The notes under the pieces were generated by a model, which was not told the DNA's origin, ran no database searches, and saw only the letters and a program-made list of their open reading frames with translations. Below, piece after piece: positions 45,741 to 53,019 of a DNA stretch of 58,478 bases. The DNA is taken from assembly GCF_938039215.1 (NCBI RefSeq), contig NZ_CALHVI010000053.1, positions 1 through 58,478 on the forward strand. Direction: 5' to 3'. The position numbers and the translations under genes are program-made. This DNA comes from an uncultured Porphyromonas sp. (lineage in GTDB: Bacteria > Bacteroidota > Bacteroidia > Bacteroidales > Porphyromonadaceae). How positions within the stretch are numbered: the stretch's first letter is position 1; every line of letters begins with the position of its first letter.

Positions 45741-47156
45741 TTAGACATCACGGCCGGGGCGGAGCGCCTCGGCATCGTCTAGGGTGAGGATGGAGTTGAC
45801 CAGCGTGGCGGCGAGGTTGCTACCGCCCTTACGGCCTTCGACGATGATCTTGGGGATGTCCTTGAAGACCTTGGTCATGTACTTAGATTCACGCACCTGG
45901 ACGAAGCCGACAGGAGCAGCGATGATCCCGCTGGGATGAGCCTTGCCTCGGCGAATGAGGTCACATAGTTCGATGATCGCCGTCGGGGCATTCCCTACGG
46001 CGAAGAGCGCATCGGGGTGCTCTTCGACCGCCAGGCGGATACCCGCCTGCGAACGGGTGATGCCCTTCTTCGCTGCGAGCTCAGTAGCTCGGGGATCATT
46101 GAGATAGCACTTGACTTCGACCCCGAGACGCTCCAGAGCGCCCTTGCGGATACCCGCAGCGACCATCGTCACGTCAGTGATGATCGTACGGAGCTTGCCA
46201 TCGAGCACCGCCTGATGCATCCGAGCGACAGCCCCTGGGTCGGTATAGAGGATCTTCTCCATCTCGAAGTCTGCCGTCGTGTGGATGGAGTGAATGAGTG
46301 CCCACTTGTGATCAAGGGGGACATCAGGATTCTGCAGTTCGCTATTGATCGTACGGAAGCTTTCGATCATGATGCCCTGCCCGACCTTGACATCCTGCTC
46401 CAGCTTGCCCTCAGCATAGTAGCCTCGGGGGGTGATGAAGTGGCCGTCGAAGTTGTAGCTCTGCGTATTACCGATGATGAGGACGGTGAACATATCCACT
46501 TCCTCGGGATCGAACTCCGCCAGCGTCGTCAGCTTCACCTCCTGCTCCTCACGACCCGCCTGACGCACGTAGCCAATGGGGGTGTCAGGAGAGCGGTGCT
46601 TGGAGAAGATCTCCAAGAGACGATAGAGCTGCCAGTAGCGACCCTGACTTTTGGGGTTGTAGACCGCCGTGATGAAGTCCCCATAGGCAGCAGCCTCGAT
46701 ACGCTTCTCGATGCGTAGCCAGGGGGTCATCAGATCTGAGAGGGAGAGGATGCAGAGGTCATGCCCGATCGGGCAGCCCAGCAGGGCAGCAGCCTTCTGG
46801 AAGGCACTGATCCCTGGCAGGACTTCCACCTCGATGGAGTCGGTGACACCCTTCTCTCGCATCATCTCGTAGATCAGGGGAGCCATCCCGTAGATACCCG
46901 CATCACCCGAAGAGATGACACAGACGGTCTTCCCCTCAAGCGCATAGCGGAAGGCCTCTTCGGCACGCTGACGCTCGGCCTTCATTCCGCTGTCAATGCT
47001 GAGGGCATCGGGACGGATGTGCTCCTGGATGAAGCGGAAGTAATACTTGTAGCCGACGATGACATCGGAGGCTTGCACGGCTTGGAGCACCGCTGGAGTA
47101 ATATCCTCAGGGCTACCAGGACCGATGCCTGCGACGATGATTTTATTCTTTTTCAT
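45741..47156 (-). CDS. cbiHC: Fused cobalt-precorrin-3B C17-methyltransferase and precorrin-8X methylmutase
   Basis: A cytoplasmic fusion of 471 residues for two steps of corrin ring synthesis. Residues about 1-245 are a SAM-dependent methyltransferase (GIGPGSPEDIT, CVISSGDAGIYGM, VEVLPGISAFQ) of the CobJ/CbiH type, which performs C17 methylation with ring contraction. Residues about 255-471 are a CobH/CbiC methylmutase, with the catalytic His probably within ALIHSIHTTADF. The start at 47156 (MKKNKIIVAGIG) is chosen; an in-frame extension to 47213 would run into the -7 motif. It stands alone, away from cobU-cobT. Confidence 0.92.
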   Translation of the reverse strand: MKKNKIIVAGIGPGSPEDITPAVLQAVQASDVIVGYKYYFRFIQEHIRPDALSIDSGMKAERQRAEEAFRYALEGKTVCVISSGDAGIYGMAPLIYEMMREKGVTDSIEVEVLPGISAFQKAAALLGCPIGHDLCILSLSDLMTPWLRIEKRIEAAAYGDFITAVYNPKSQGRYWQLYRLLEIFSKHRSPDTPIGYVRQAGREEQEVKLTTLAEFDPEEVDMFTVLIIGNTQSYNFDGHFITPRGYYAEGKLEQDVKVGQGIMIESFRTINSELQNPDVPLDHKWALIHSIHTTADFEMEKILYTDPGAVARMHQAVLDGKLRTIITDVTMVAAGIRKGALERLGVEVKCYLNDPRATELAAKKGITRSQAGIRLAVEEHPDALFAVGNAPTAIIELCDLIRRGKAHPSGIIAAPVGFVQVRESKYMTKVFKDIPKIIVEGRKGGSNLAATLVNSILTLDDAEALRPGRDV

Positions 47157-47210
47157 CAATGGATTGTATTCTGTGGTGAAATTTCTTCGTTTCGGTTTTG
47201 TTTTCGGGGG

Positions 47211-47218
47211 CAAAGATA
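47211..47218 (-). promoter_or_regulatory. -7 element of the cbiH-cbiC gene
   Basis: On the minus strand, TATCTTTG lies 54 bp before the ATG at 47156. No cobalamin riboswitch was recognised by eye in the short leader. Confidence 0.6.
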
Positions 47219-47349
47219 GGGCATTTCTCCTGCTTGACAGCTATGATCAAGCGGGCTGGCTCAGGCTACTCTGGGGGAGGGCAAGAAGACTCAGGCGGGA
47301 AGGGCGAAACAGCCCGCTTGGGAGCAGCATCTGGGAAGGGGTCAAAAAT

Positions 47350-47434
47350 GACCTACGGTAGGTCGCCTTGACGACCCACTGTGGGTCGCATCGACGACCT
47401 ACAGTAGGTTTTATCTGCGACCTACCGTAGGTTC
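47350..47434. repeat. Four-unit 23-bp repeat element, copy 4
   Basis: Units begin at 47350, 47373, 47396 and 47419, with an A run at the left and CCTTTTT at the right. The orientation is reversed relative to copies 1 and 3. It is in the 390-bp divergent gap between the cbiH-cbiC gene and radA. The remainder (47219-47349) shows no gene. Confidence 0.9.
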
Positions 47435-47520
47435 CTTTTTGGGGGTATCCAAGCACCGTAATTAAGCAGGCTGGAGCAAGCCCTTGGAGCGCATGCCGAA
47501 GGAGATTGCTTCACTTGGCC

Positions 47521-47528
47521 TAACTTTG
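47521..47528 (+). promoter_or_regulatory. -7 element of radA
   Basis: TAACTTTG lies 26 bp before the radA ATG. Confidence 0.55.
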
Positions 47529-47546
47529 CTCCAAACAATTCATGCT

Positions 47547-48923
47547 ATGGCGAAGAAAAAGACCGTATATCACTGCATCGAGTGTGGGGCTCAATATCCC
47601 AAATGGCAGGGCTTCTGCTCTCAGTGTGGGGTGTGGAACTCCATCGAAGAAGAGGAGATCATCGTCGGGAAGCAGGACAAGCCCACACAGAGCTTCACCG
47701 CTCATAGTCTCACGAACAAACCCGTGCGTCTGGCGGACATCGAGCAGCGGGCAGAGAGCCGTCTGACGATGGGCGATCCCGAGCTCGACCGAGTGCTCGG
47801 TGGTGGGCTCGTCGAAGGGTCGTTCGTCCTGCTGGGGGGCGAACCAGGGATCGGGAAGTCTACCCTCATCCTACAGACCGTCCTTCGCCTCCCCTACAAG
47901 ACGCTCTATGTCTCGGGCGAGGAAAGCCTCTCCCAGCTCAAGATGCGTGCCGACCGCATCGGCGACACCAACGAAGACTGCCTCATCTACACCGAGACCA
48001 GCCTAGAGAAGATCCTCCACACAGCGCAGGAGGTCGGCCCTCAGCTCCTAGTCATCGACTCCATCCAGACCATCCAGACCGAACTCTCCGACTCGTCCCC
48101 AGGGAGCGTCTCACAGATACGCGAATGCGCCACGGCCCTGCTCAAGTACTGCAAGACCGAAGGGGTGGCGGTGATCCTCATCGGCCATATCAACAAGGAG
48201 GGAAGCATCGCAGGGCCCAAGGTCCTAGAGCACACGGTGGATGTCGTCCTACAGTTCGACGGCGACAAGCACTATATGTATCGCATCCTCAGAGGACAGA
48301 AGAACCGCTTCGGGAGCACCGCCGAACTTGGGATCTACGAGATGCGTCAGACGGGGCTCCGTCCCGTAGAGAATCCCTCCGAGCACCTCATGACCCAGAG
48401 CGATCTGAAGCTCAGCGGGACAGCTATCGCCGTAGCTATGGAGGGCGTGCGTCCCTTCCTCATCGAGACACAAGCACTGGTCAGTTCGGCTATCTACGCC
48501 ACCCCCCAGCGCTCCTCTACGGGCTACGACACCCGACGGATGAACATGCTCCTAGCCGTGCTGGAGAAGCGTGCTGGCTTCAAGCTCGTCCAGAAGGATG
48601 TCTTCCTCAATATCGCAGGGGGTATTCGCCTCTCCGACCCCGCCTCTGACCTAGCGGTGATCTCTGCCGTCCTCTCCTCCAGCCTCGATATAGCCCTCCC
48701 CGAAGGTGTCTGCCTCACGGGGGAAGTGGGTCTATCGGGCGAAGTGCGTCCCGTGGGGCGCATCGAGCAGCGCATCCTAGAGGCCGAGCGCATCGGCTTC
48801 CGTACCTTGATCCTGCCCGAGAGCAATCTACACGGGCTGAGTGCAGCCCCCCGAAGTATCCAGCTCATCGGTGTGAAGACGGTCGAAGAAGCCTTCCGTC
48901 TTCTCTTCCGACGAAGCCAGTAG
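47547..48923 (+). CDS. radA: DNA repair protein RadA
   Basis: A cytoplasmic ATPase of 458 residues that assists RecA in recombination and repair. An N-terminal zinc ribbon (Cys10, Cys13, Cys24, Cys27) is followed by Walker A GGEPGIGKST (97-106), the RadA-specific KNRFG near residue 252 and a C-terminal Lon-like domain. The ATG at 47547 (MAKKKTVYHCIECG) is chosen because the promoter lies between it and the upstream in-frame start at 47484. A strong hairpin ends the gene before the convergent phosphatase gene. Confidence 0.96.
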   Translation: MAKKKTVYHCIECGAQYPKWQGFCSQCGVWNSIEEEEIIVGKQDKPTQSFTAHSLTNKPVRLADIEQRAESRLTMGDPELDRVLGGGLVEGSFVLLGGEPGIGKSTLILQTVLRLPYKTLYVSGEESLSQLKMRADRIGDTNEDCLIYTETSLEKILHTAQEVGPQLLVIDSIQTIQTELSDSSPGSVSQIRECATALLKYCKTEGVAVILIGHINKEGSIAGPKVLEHTVDVVLQFDGDKHYMYRILRGQKNRFGSTAELGIYEMRQTGLRPVENPSEHLMTQSDLKLSGTAIAVAMEGVRPFLIETQALVSSAIYATPQRSSTGYDTRRMNMLLAVLEKRAGFKLVQKDVFLNIAGGIRLSDPASDLAVISAVLSSSLDIALPEGVCLTGEVGLSGEVRPVGRIEQRILEAERIGFRTLILPESNLHGLSAAPRSIQLIGVKTVEEAFRLLFRRSQ

Positions 48924-48949
48924 CGAAGAACATCCCACAGAGCGAAAGA

Positions 48950-48994
48950 AAAGAGAGCGGGCTAGGAATGCACTATTCCTAGCCCGCTCTCTTT
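48950..48994. terminator. Bidirectional terminator between radA and the phosphatase gene
   Basis: A 20-bp perfect inverted repeat (48950-48969 with 48975-48994) with a 5-nt loop lies between convergent genes. Confidence 0.85.
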
Positions 48995-49042
48995 ATCTAT
49001 TAGGTACGCTGGCTGATCCAGCGAAGTGCCTTGAGGTTAGGC

Positions 49043-50539
49043 TTACTTCTTCGCTCGCATACGCTCCTCGTACGCCTCGTGGCGGTCACGAACTTCCTTA
49101 GCATATTGGGCTGCCCGCTTGCGCCCCTTGCTGTTCGTACCAAAGGCATTGAACTCAAACCGCTCAGGTAGATCTCGTGCGTAGTCTCGGATACGTACCA
49201 GCCCACCCTCGCCCTTGTAGAGGACGATGGTGTCATAGAGACGGCGGGGCTCGGGCACGATGCTATCCCGATGCCCCTCTATAGGCTGGGGGAAGCGATA
49301 GGACGCGTAGCTGATCTCACTCGAATCGACACGAATACGCTGGTAGAGCTGTAGGCCCGACCCCAGACGGTCATGCACCGAGGAGAAGCCATTGCGGTAG
49401 ACCTTGGGCGAGGCCGAACTGATGACAAAGGCTGGAGCGATCGTATCTCCCCCCTTCGCACGTGTCGTAGCTCGGGCATAGCCGTGGTCGTGCCCCTGCA
49501 GGACGAGGTCAGCACCTCCCGAGATCAGTTCATCCTTGAAGACATAGTGCATCACCAGATTCTTTCGCCCTTCTCGTACGCAGTCCACAGCGTGGTGGAA
49601 GAGGACGATCTGCCAAGGTTGCTTCGACTCACCCAAGACCTTCCTTAGCCAAGAGCGATGCTGACGGATCGATCCTAAGCCCATGATATCCGTAGTATCG
49701 AGGACAATGAAGCGTAGGAGGGGGAAGTCGATGAAGTAGCTACGCCCCAAGAAGTCTTCAGGACCGTTCTTCGGGTAGCCGAACTGTCGTACCCAGCGCG
49801 CATCCAGCTCACGGCCAAAGCCATTCTTGAGATACTCGTGATTGCCAGCAGCAGCGAGGATGGGGATCTCGCCACTGAGCGCTCCGATACTCTCGTACCA
49901 AGCACGCCAGAAGGCATCCGTAGGCCCTTCGATCTGATCCCCTGCGAAGGCGAAGAAGTCGATCGCCTCGGCAGACTGACGGAGATAATCGAAGTTGCGC
50001 TTACTCTCCGTCACGCCAGGATCCTGGATATCACCGAGGTAGACGAAGTTCGTCTGAGGCTCTTCGCTAGGCATCGTGAAGGCCTGAGTATGCGGACGAG
50101 CACCTTCGACCTCAATGCGATAGATATAGCGCTCTCCCCTATTCAGACTATCAAGATGCACCTGATAATAGCAGCCCTTCCCTGAGCGAGAGGCTATGAC
50201 CTCGGCTGTCGGATGAAGGGCACGGGGACGAAGGGTGTCGCCCTTAGCCGAGATCCGATAGAGCTGAAGGGTAGCAGGGCGAGGCTCCTCACCGCAGAGC
50301 CAAGAGAGGGTGCGCTCCGTCATGAAGTCTTCGCCTGGAGTGAGCGTCACGCGGCTGATCTCTTGAGCTATGGTGTAGGGCTGCTCAGGGGCATTACCGA
50401 ACCACGCATTCCAGCGGAGCTTCAGGAGGAGACCGCCTCCCCCGAGTAGTAGTACCGCTAGGATTAGAGCGATACGCCAGCCTCGACGCTTCTTCGTGGG
50501 CTTCTGCCCGAAGCGATGGTGTGATCTACGCCTACGCAT
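49043..50539 (-). CDS. Membrane-anchored metallophosphatase, purple acid phosphatase-like
   Basis: A protein of 498 residues. A basic N-terminus and one membrane segment (about 22-42) are followed by an Fn3-like domain (about 60-160), as in purple acid phosphatases. The calcineurin-like phosphoesterase domain comes next: YLGDIQD, AGDQIEGP, GNHEYL, LFHHAVDC and GHDHGYAR supply the metal ligands. It probably acts in the periplasm or outside; the substrate is unknown. The ATG at 50539 is chosen because it overlaps the upstream gene by only 8 bp. A start at 50611 would overlap by 80 bp. Confidence 0.88.
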   Translation of the reverse strand: MRRRRSHHRFGQKPTKKRRGWRIALILAVLLLGGGGLLLKLRWNAWFGNAPEQPYTIAQEISRVTLTPGEDFMTERTLSWLCGEEPRPATLQLYRISAKGDTLRPRALHPTAEVIASRSGKGCYYQVHLDSLNRGERYIYRIEVEGARPHTQAFTMPSEEPQTNFVYLGDIQDPGVTESKRNFDYLRQSAEAIDFFAFAGDQIEGPTDAFWRAWYESIGALSGEIPILAAAGNHEYLKNGFGRELDARWVRQFGYPKNGPEDFLGRSYFIDFPLLRFIVLDTTDIMGLGSIRQHRSWLRKVLGESKQPWQIVLFHHAVDCVREGRKNLVMHYVFKDELISGGADLVLQGHDHGYARATTRAKGGDTIAPAFVISSASPKVYRNGFSSVHDRLGSGLQLYQRIRVDSSEISYASYRFPQPIEGHRDSIVPEPRRLYDTIVLYKGEGGLVRIRDYARDLPERFEFNAFGTNSKGRKRAAQYAKEVRDRHEAYEERMRAKK

Positions 50540-51143
50540 GCGAAGACTGGGCTTCCTCGTCAAGCTCGGGCTCCGAGGGCTGGAGGGATACGACGATCGG
50601 CTCTTCACCACGGCGATCGGCAGGACGCAGGGTGGAGAGCTCCATCTTCAACTTGTCTCGCTCGGAGCGCAGGCTATCTCGCTCCTCACGGAGGGCACGC
50701 ACCTCTTGCCCGAGGCTGTCCCATTCGAAGAGCCCTCGGATAGCTAAGCCAAGAGCAACGACCGCTACAGCACCGACGACTCCCAGCGACGAGAGGGGTG
50801 CAGAGCCTTGGGCTATACCGGGCATGGTGAGCCCCCAGAGGCCGTAGCAGAGCAGAGGGATAAGGAAACCGACGAGCGCCACGATGAGGAGCATCCAGAG
50901 ATAGGGTCGGTAGAGCCGACGACGCATCATCCGAGGTGCTAGGAAGTAATAGTTGAGGTAGAAGAGAGCTACCAGATACAGATCCGTCAGCCACGTGGAG
51001 TAGTAGAGCTCGGGGCGAGAGAAGACGGACTCACCATCTAGGGCCTGCACCGAGGTCACCAACGTCTGCAGGAGGATCAAGACGAACCACAGGAGGGCAT
51101 ATATCGAGACGGAGATCGTCCTATTGGAGGGGGTAGTATTCAT
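50532..51143 (-). CDS. Orphan LytS-like membrane sensor domain without kinase
   Basis: A protein of 203 residues with four membrane segments (about 14-34, 55-70, 86-105 and 118-140) and a coiled-coil end. The stretch YLNYYFLAPRMMRRRLYRPYLWMLL strongly recalls the input domain of LytTR-type histidine kinases. Where such kinases continue with the HisKA-like and ATPase domains, this one ends in an acidic tail of about 60 residues. It is co-transcribed with the polyprenyl synthase (12-bp gap) and the phosphatase (8-bp overlap). It is either a degenerate kinase or a recycled membrane module. Confidence 0.75.
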   Translation of the reverse strand: MNTTPSNRTISVSIYALLWFVLILLQTLVTSVQALDGESVFSRPELYYSTWLTDLYLVALFYLNYYFLAPRMMRRRLYRPYLWMLLIVALVGFLIPLLCYGLWGLTMPGIAQGSAPLSSLGVVGAVAVVALGLAIRGLFEWDSLGQEVRALREERDSLRSERDKLKMELSTLRPADRRGEEPIVVSLQPSEPELDEEAQSSHA

Positions 51144-51155
51144 CGTAGTAAGGTG

Positions 51156-52136
51156 CTAATGGGTACGTGCTGCGATGTAGTCTGCTAGGGCAAGGAGGGA
51201 GCTTCGGTAGGAGCTCTCTGGGAAGGTAAGGAGGAGTGTCTTTGCCTCCTCGATGTAGCTATAGAGCTTATGCCAAGCGTAGTCGATCCCTCCCGCCTCG
51301 AAGGCAAGGGCGGTAAGGCGCTCTACGGCCTCATCGGTGATCGGTTTGTCGGCGAGGAGCTGGAGGTAAGGCTCAGCCTTCCCCTCAGCTTCGAGCTGAA
51401 GGAGGGCATGAAGTAGAGGAAGCGTGATCTTACCCTCGCGGAGGTCATTACCCGTGGGCTTCCCTACGTCAGAACGGTAGTAGTCGAAGATATCGTCTCT
51501 TATCTGGAAGGCCATCCCCAGTGCCGTACCGATCTGGATGGCCTGCTCAAGAGCCTCAGGAGAAGCCTCCATCGTGACCGCTGCCACCTCAGCGCAGGAG
51601 CGGAAGAGGACGGCCGTCTTCTGATAGATGATCTCGTAGTAGTTGGCTTCGTCGAGGCGCACCTTGTCAGCGGACTCTGCTTGCCGGATCTCCCCTTCGG
51701 TGAGCTCTCGGCCAATGGCAGAGACGATGCCGATGATCCTCAGATCTCCGAGGGCGATGGCTCCGATCAGTGCCGAAGAGAGGACGAAGTCACCCATAAG
51801 CACCGCCACACGATTGTCGAAGATCGCCCCGAGGGTGGGCTTACCTCGGCGGGTCTTGGCCTCGTCGATCACATCGTCATGGATAAGTGTAGCAGTGTGG
51901 ATCAGCTCCAGAAGGACAGCCGCATCGATACTCTTCTGTGATGGTTCTTTGGAGCCCAAGAGCCCAGCCATCAGAGCCGTGAGTATCGGACGCACCTTCT
52001 TGCCCGTGGAGGCATTGAGGTGCTGGATCGCCTGCTCCAGCCATTCGGACTTGGTCGCAAGGATCGAGGCAAACTGGCTATGGAAGTCATCCACATAGCT
52101 AGCCACTGGGGCTTTGATCTGATCGAGTTCGTGCAT
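51156..52136 (-). CDS. Polyprenyl diphosphate synthase
   Basis: A trans-isoprenyl diphosphate synthase of 326 residues that lengthens allylic diphosphates with IPP. Both aspartate-rich motifs are visible: DDVIDEAKTRRG (87-98) and DDIFDYY (214-220). GKKVRP (45-50) binds IPP. Residues before the first motif set chain length, and a long product for menaquinone (such as octaprenyl) is likely but not certain. It heads the minus-strand group with the LytS-like and phosphatase genes. The upstream gap 52137-52530 has the repeat element and the dCMP deaminase promoter. Confidence 0.92.
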   Translation of the reverse strand: MHELDQIKAPVASYVDDFHSQFASILATKSEWLEQAIQHLNASTGKKVRPILTALMAGLLGSKEPSQKSIDAAVLLELIHTATLIHDDVIDEAKTRRGKPTLGAIFDNRVAVLMGDFVLSSALIGAIALGDLRIIGIVSAIGRELTEGEIRQAESADKVRLDEANYYEIIYQKTAVLFRSCAEVAAVTMEASPEALEQAIQIGTALGMAFQIRDDIFDYYRSDVGKPTGNDLREGKITLPLLHALLQLEAEGKAEPYLQLLADKPITDEAVERLTALAFEAGGIDYAWHKLYSYIEEAKTLLLTFPESSYRSSLLALADYIAARTH

Positions 52137-52335
52137 CTAGGTCTGCGCTTCTAAAATTCTTAACAAAAATAGCGATTTCTATCTGTCTACACCTCTATTC
52201 CTATTTATCCTGATCAGCCCCACTGAACCCAAGCGCCTCTGGGACTTCCCAAGCCAGCTCTCCCTGCAGGAAATCACCGAGAAAAAGCGGGCGGAAGAAG
52301 CCCCTTGGCGAGAGGGCTAGGACAGCCCCAAATAA

Positions 52336-52420
52336 AACCTACTGTGGGTCGTCCTTGCGACCTACCGTGGGTCGGTGAGACGACCCACAGTAGGTTTTCA
52401 GAGCGACCCACGGTAGGTCG
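52336..52420. repeat. Four-unit 23-bp repeat element, copy 5
   Basis: Units begin at 52336, 52359, 52382 and 52405. Read on the minus strand it matches copy 3 almost throughout. It is in the divergent gap between the polyprenyl synthase and the dCMP deaminase genes. Nothing else is recognised in 52137-52335. Confidence 0.9.
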
Positions 52421-52501
52421 CTTTTTCGACCCTTGGGAGCATGCTCTCCGAACGGAGGGAAAAGCTCTCGGAGAAATAGCCCTCATTCGCTCGCAAAGCC
52501 C

Positions 52502-52509
52502 TATCTTTG
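52502..52509 (+). promoter_or_regulatory. -7 element of the dCMP deaminase gene
   Basis: TATCTTTG followed by TAC, 22 bp before the chosen ATG at 52531. It overlaps the upstream in-frame TTG at 52507, which is therefore rejected as a start. Confidence 0.65.
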
Positions 52510-52530
52510 TACAAACGCATACGTACGAAA

Positions 52531-52977
52531 ATGAACGGTCAAAAACCTACAATCGACGATAAGCAACTGGCCCTCGACAAGCGCTATCTGCGCATGGCGC
52601 GTATCTGGGCGGAGAACTCCTACTGCGAGCGACGCAAAGTGGGGGCGCTCATCGTCAAGGACAAGAGCATCATCTCCGATGGCTACAACGGCACTCCCGT
52701 CGGCTTCGAGAACGTCTGCGAGGACGAAAACGGGCTGACCAAGCAGTATGTCCTGCATGCCGAGGCCAATGCCATCTCCAAGGTAGCTCGTAGCACCAAC
52801 GACTGCTCTGGAGCGACGGTCTATGTCACCGCCGCCCCCTGCATCGAGTGCTCCAAGCTCATCATCCAGTGCCACATCCGCCGTGTCGTCTATAGTACAG
52901 AGTATCGCCTAAGAGATGGGATCGAGCTCCTGCAGCGAGCAGGTATCCAGGTAGACTACGTCTCTCTGGAGGAATAA
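52531..52977 (+). CDS. dCMP deaminase
   Basis: A cytoplasmic zinc enzyme of 148 residues that converts dCMP to dUMP. The active site has HAEAN (His76, Glu78) and PCIEC (Cys104, Cys107). An allosteric-type insertion ends with ENVCEDENGL. The ATG at 52531 (MNGQKPTI) is supported by the promoter position. In Bacteroidales the gene usually precedes the S41 protease, as here (43-bp gap). Confidence 0.95.
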   Translation: MNGQKPTIDDKQLALDKRYLRMARIWAENSYCERRKVGALIVKDKSIISDGYNGTPVGFENVCEDENGLTKQYVLHAEANAISKVARSTNDCSGATVYVTAAPCIECSKLIIQCHIRRVVYSTEYRLRDGIELLQRAGIQVDYVSLEE

Positions 52978-53019
52978 GCTCCCCCCATACACACATACCT
53001 TCCTTTGACTTGTCACAAC

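Noticed and set aside
47157..47350. Cobalamin riboswitch before the cbiH-cbiC gene
   Set aside because: The leader between the -7 element and the ATG is only about 45 nt, too short for the aptamer, and no B12-box was seen.
50540..50611. Start of the phosphatase gene at 50611
   Set aside because: It would overlap the LytS-like gene by 80 bp and add a Ser/Pro/Arg-rich stretch that is the other frame of that gene's tail.
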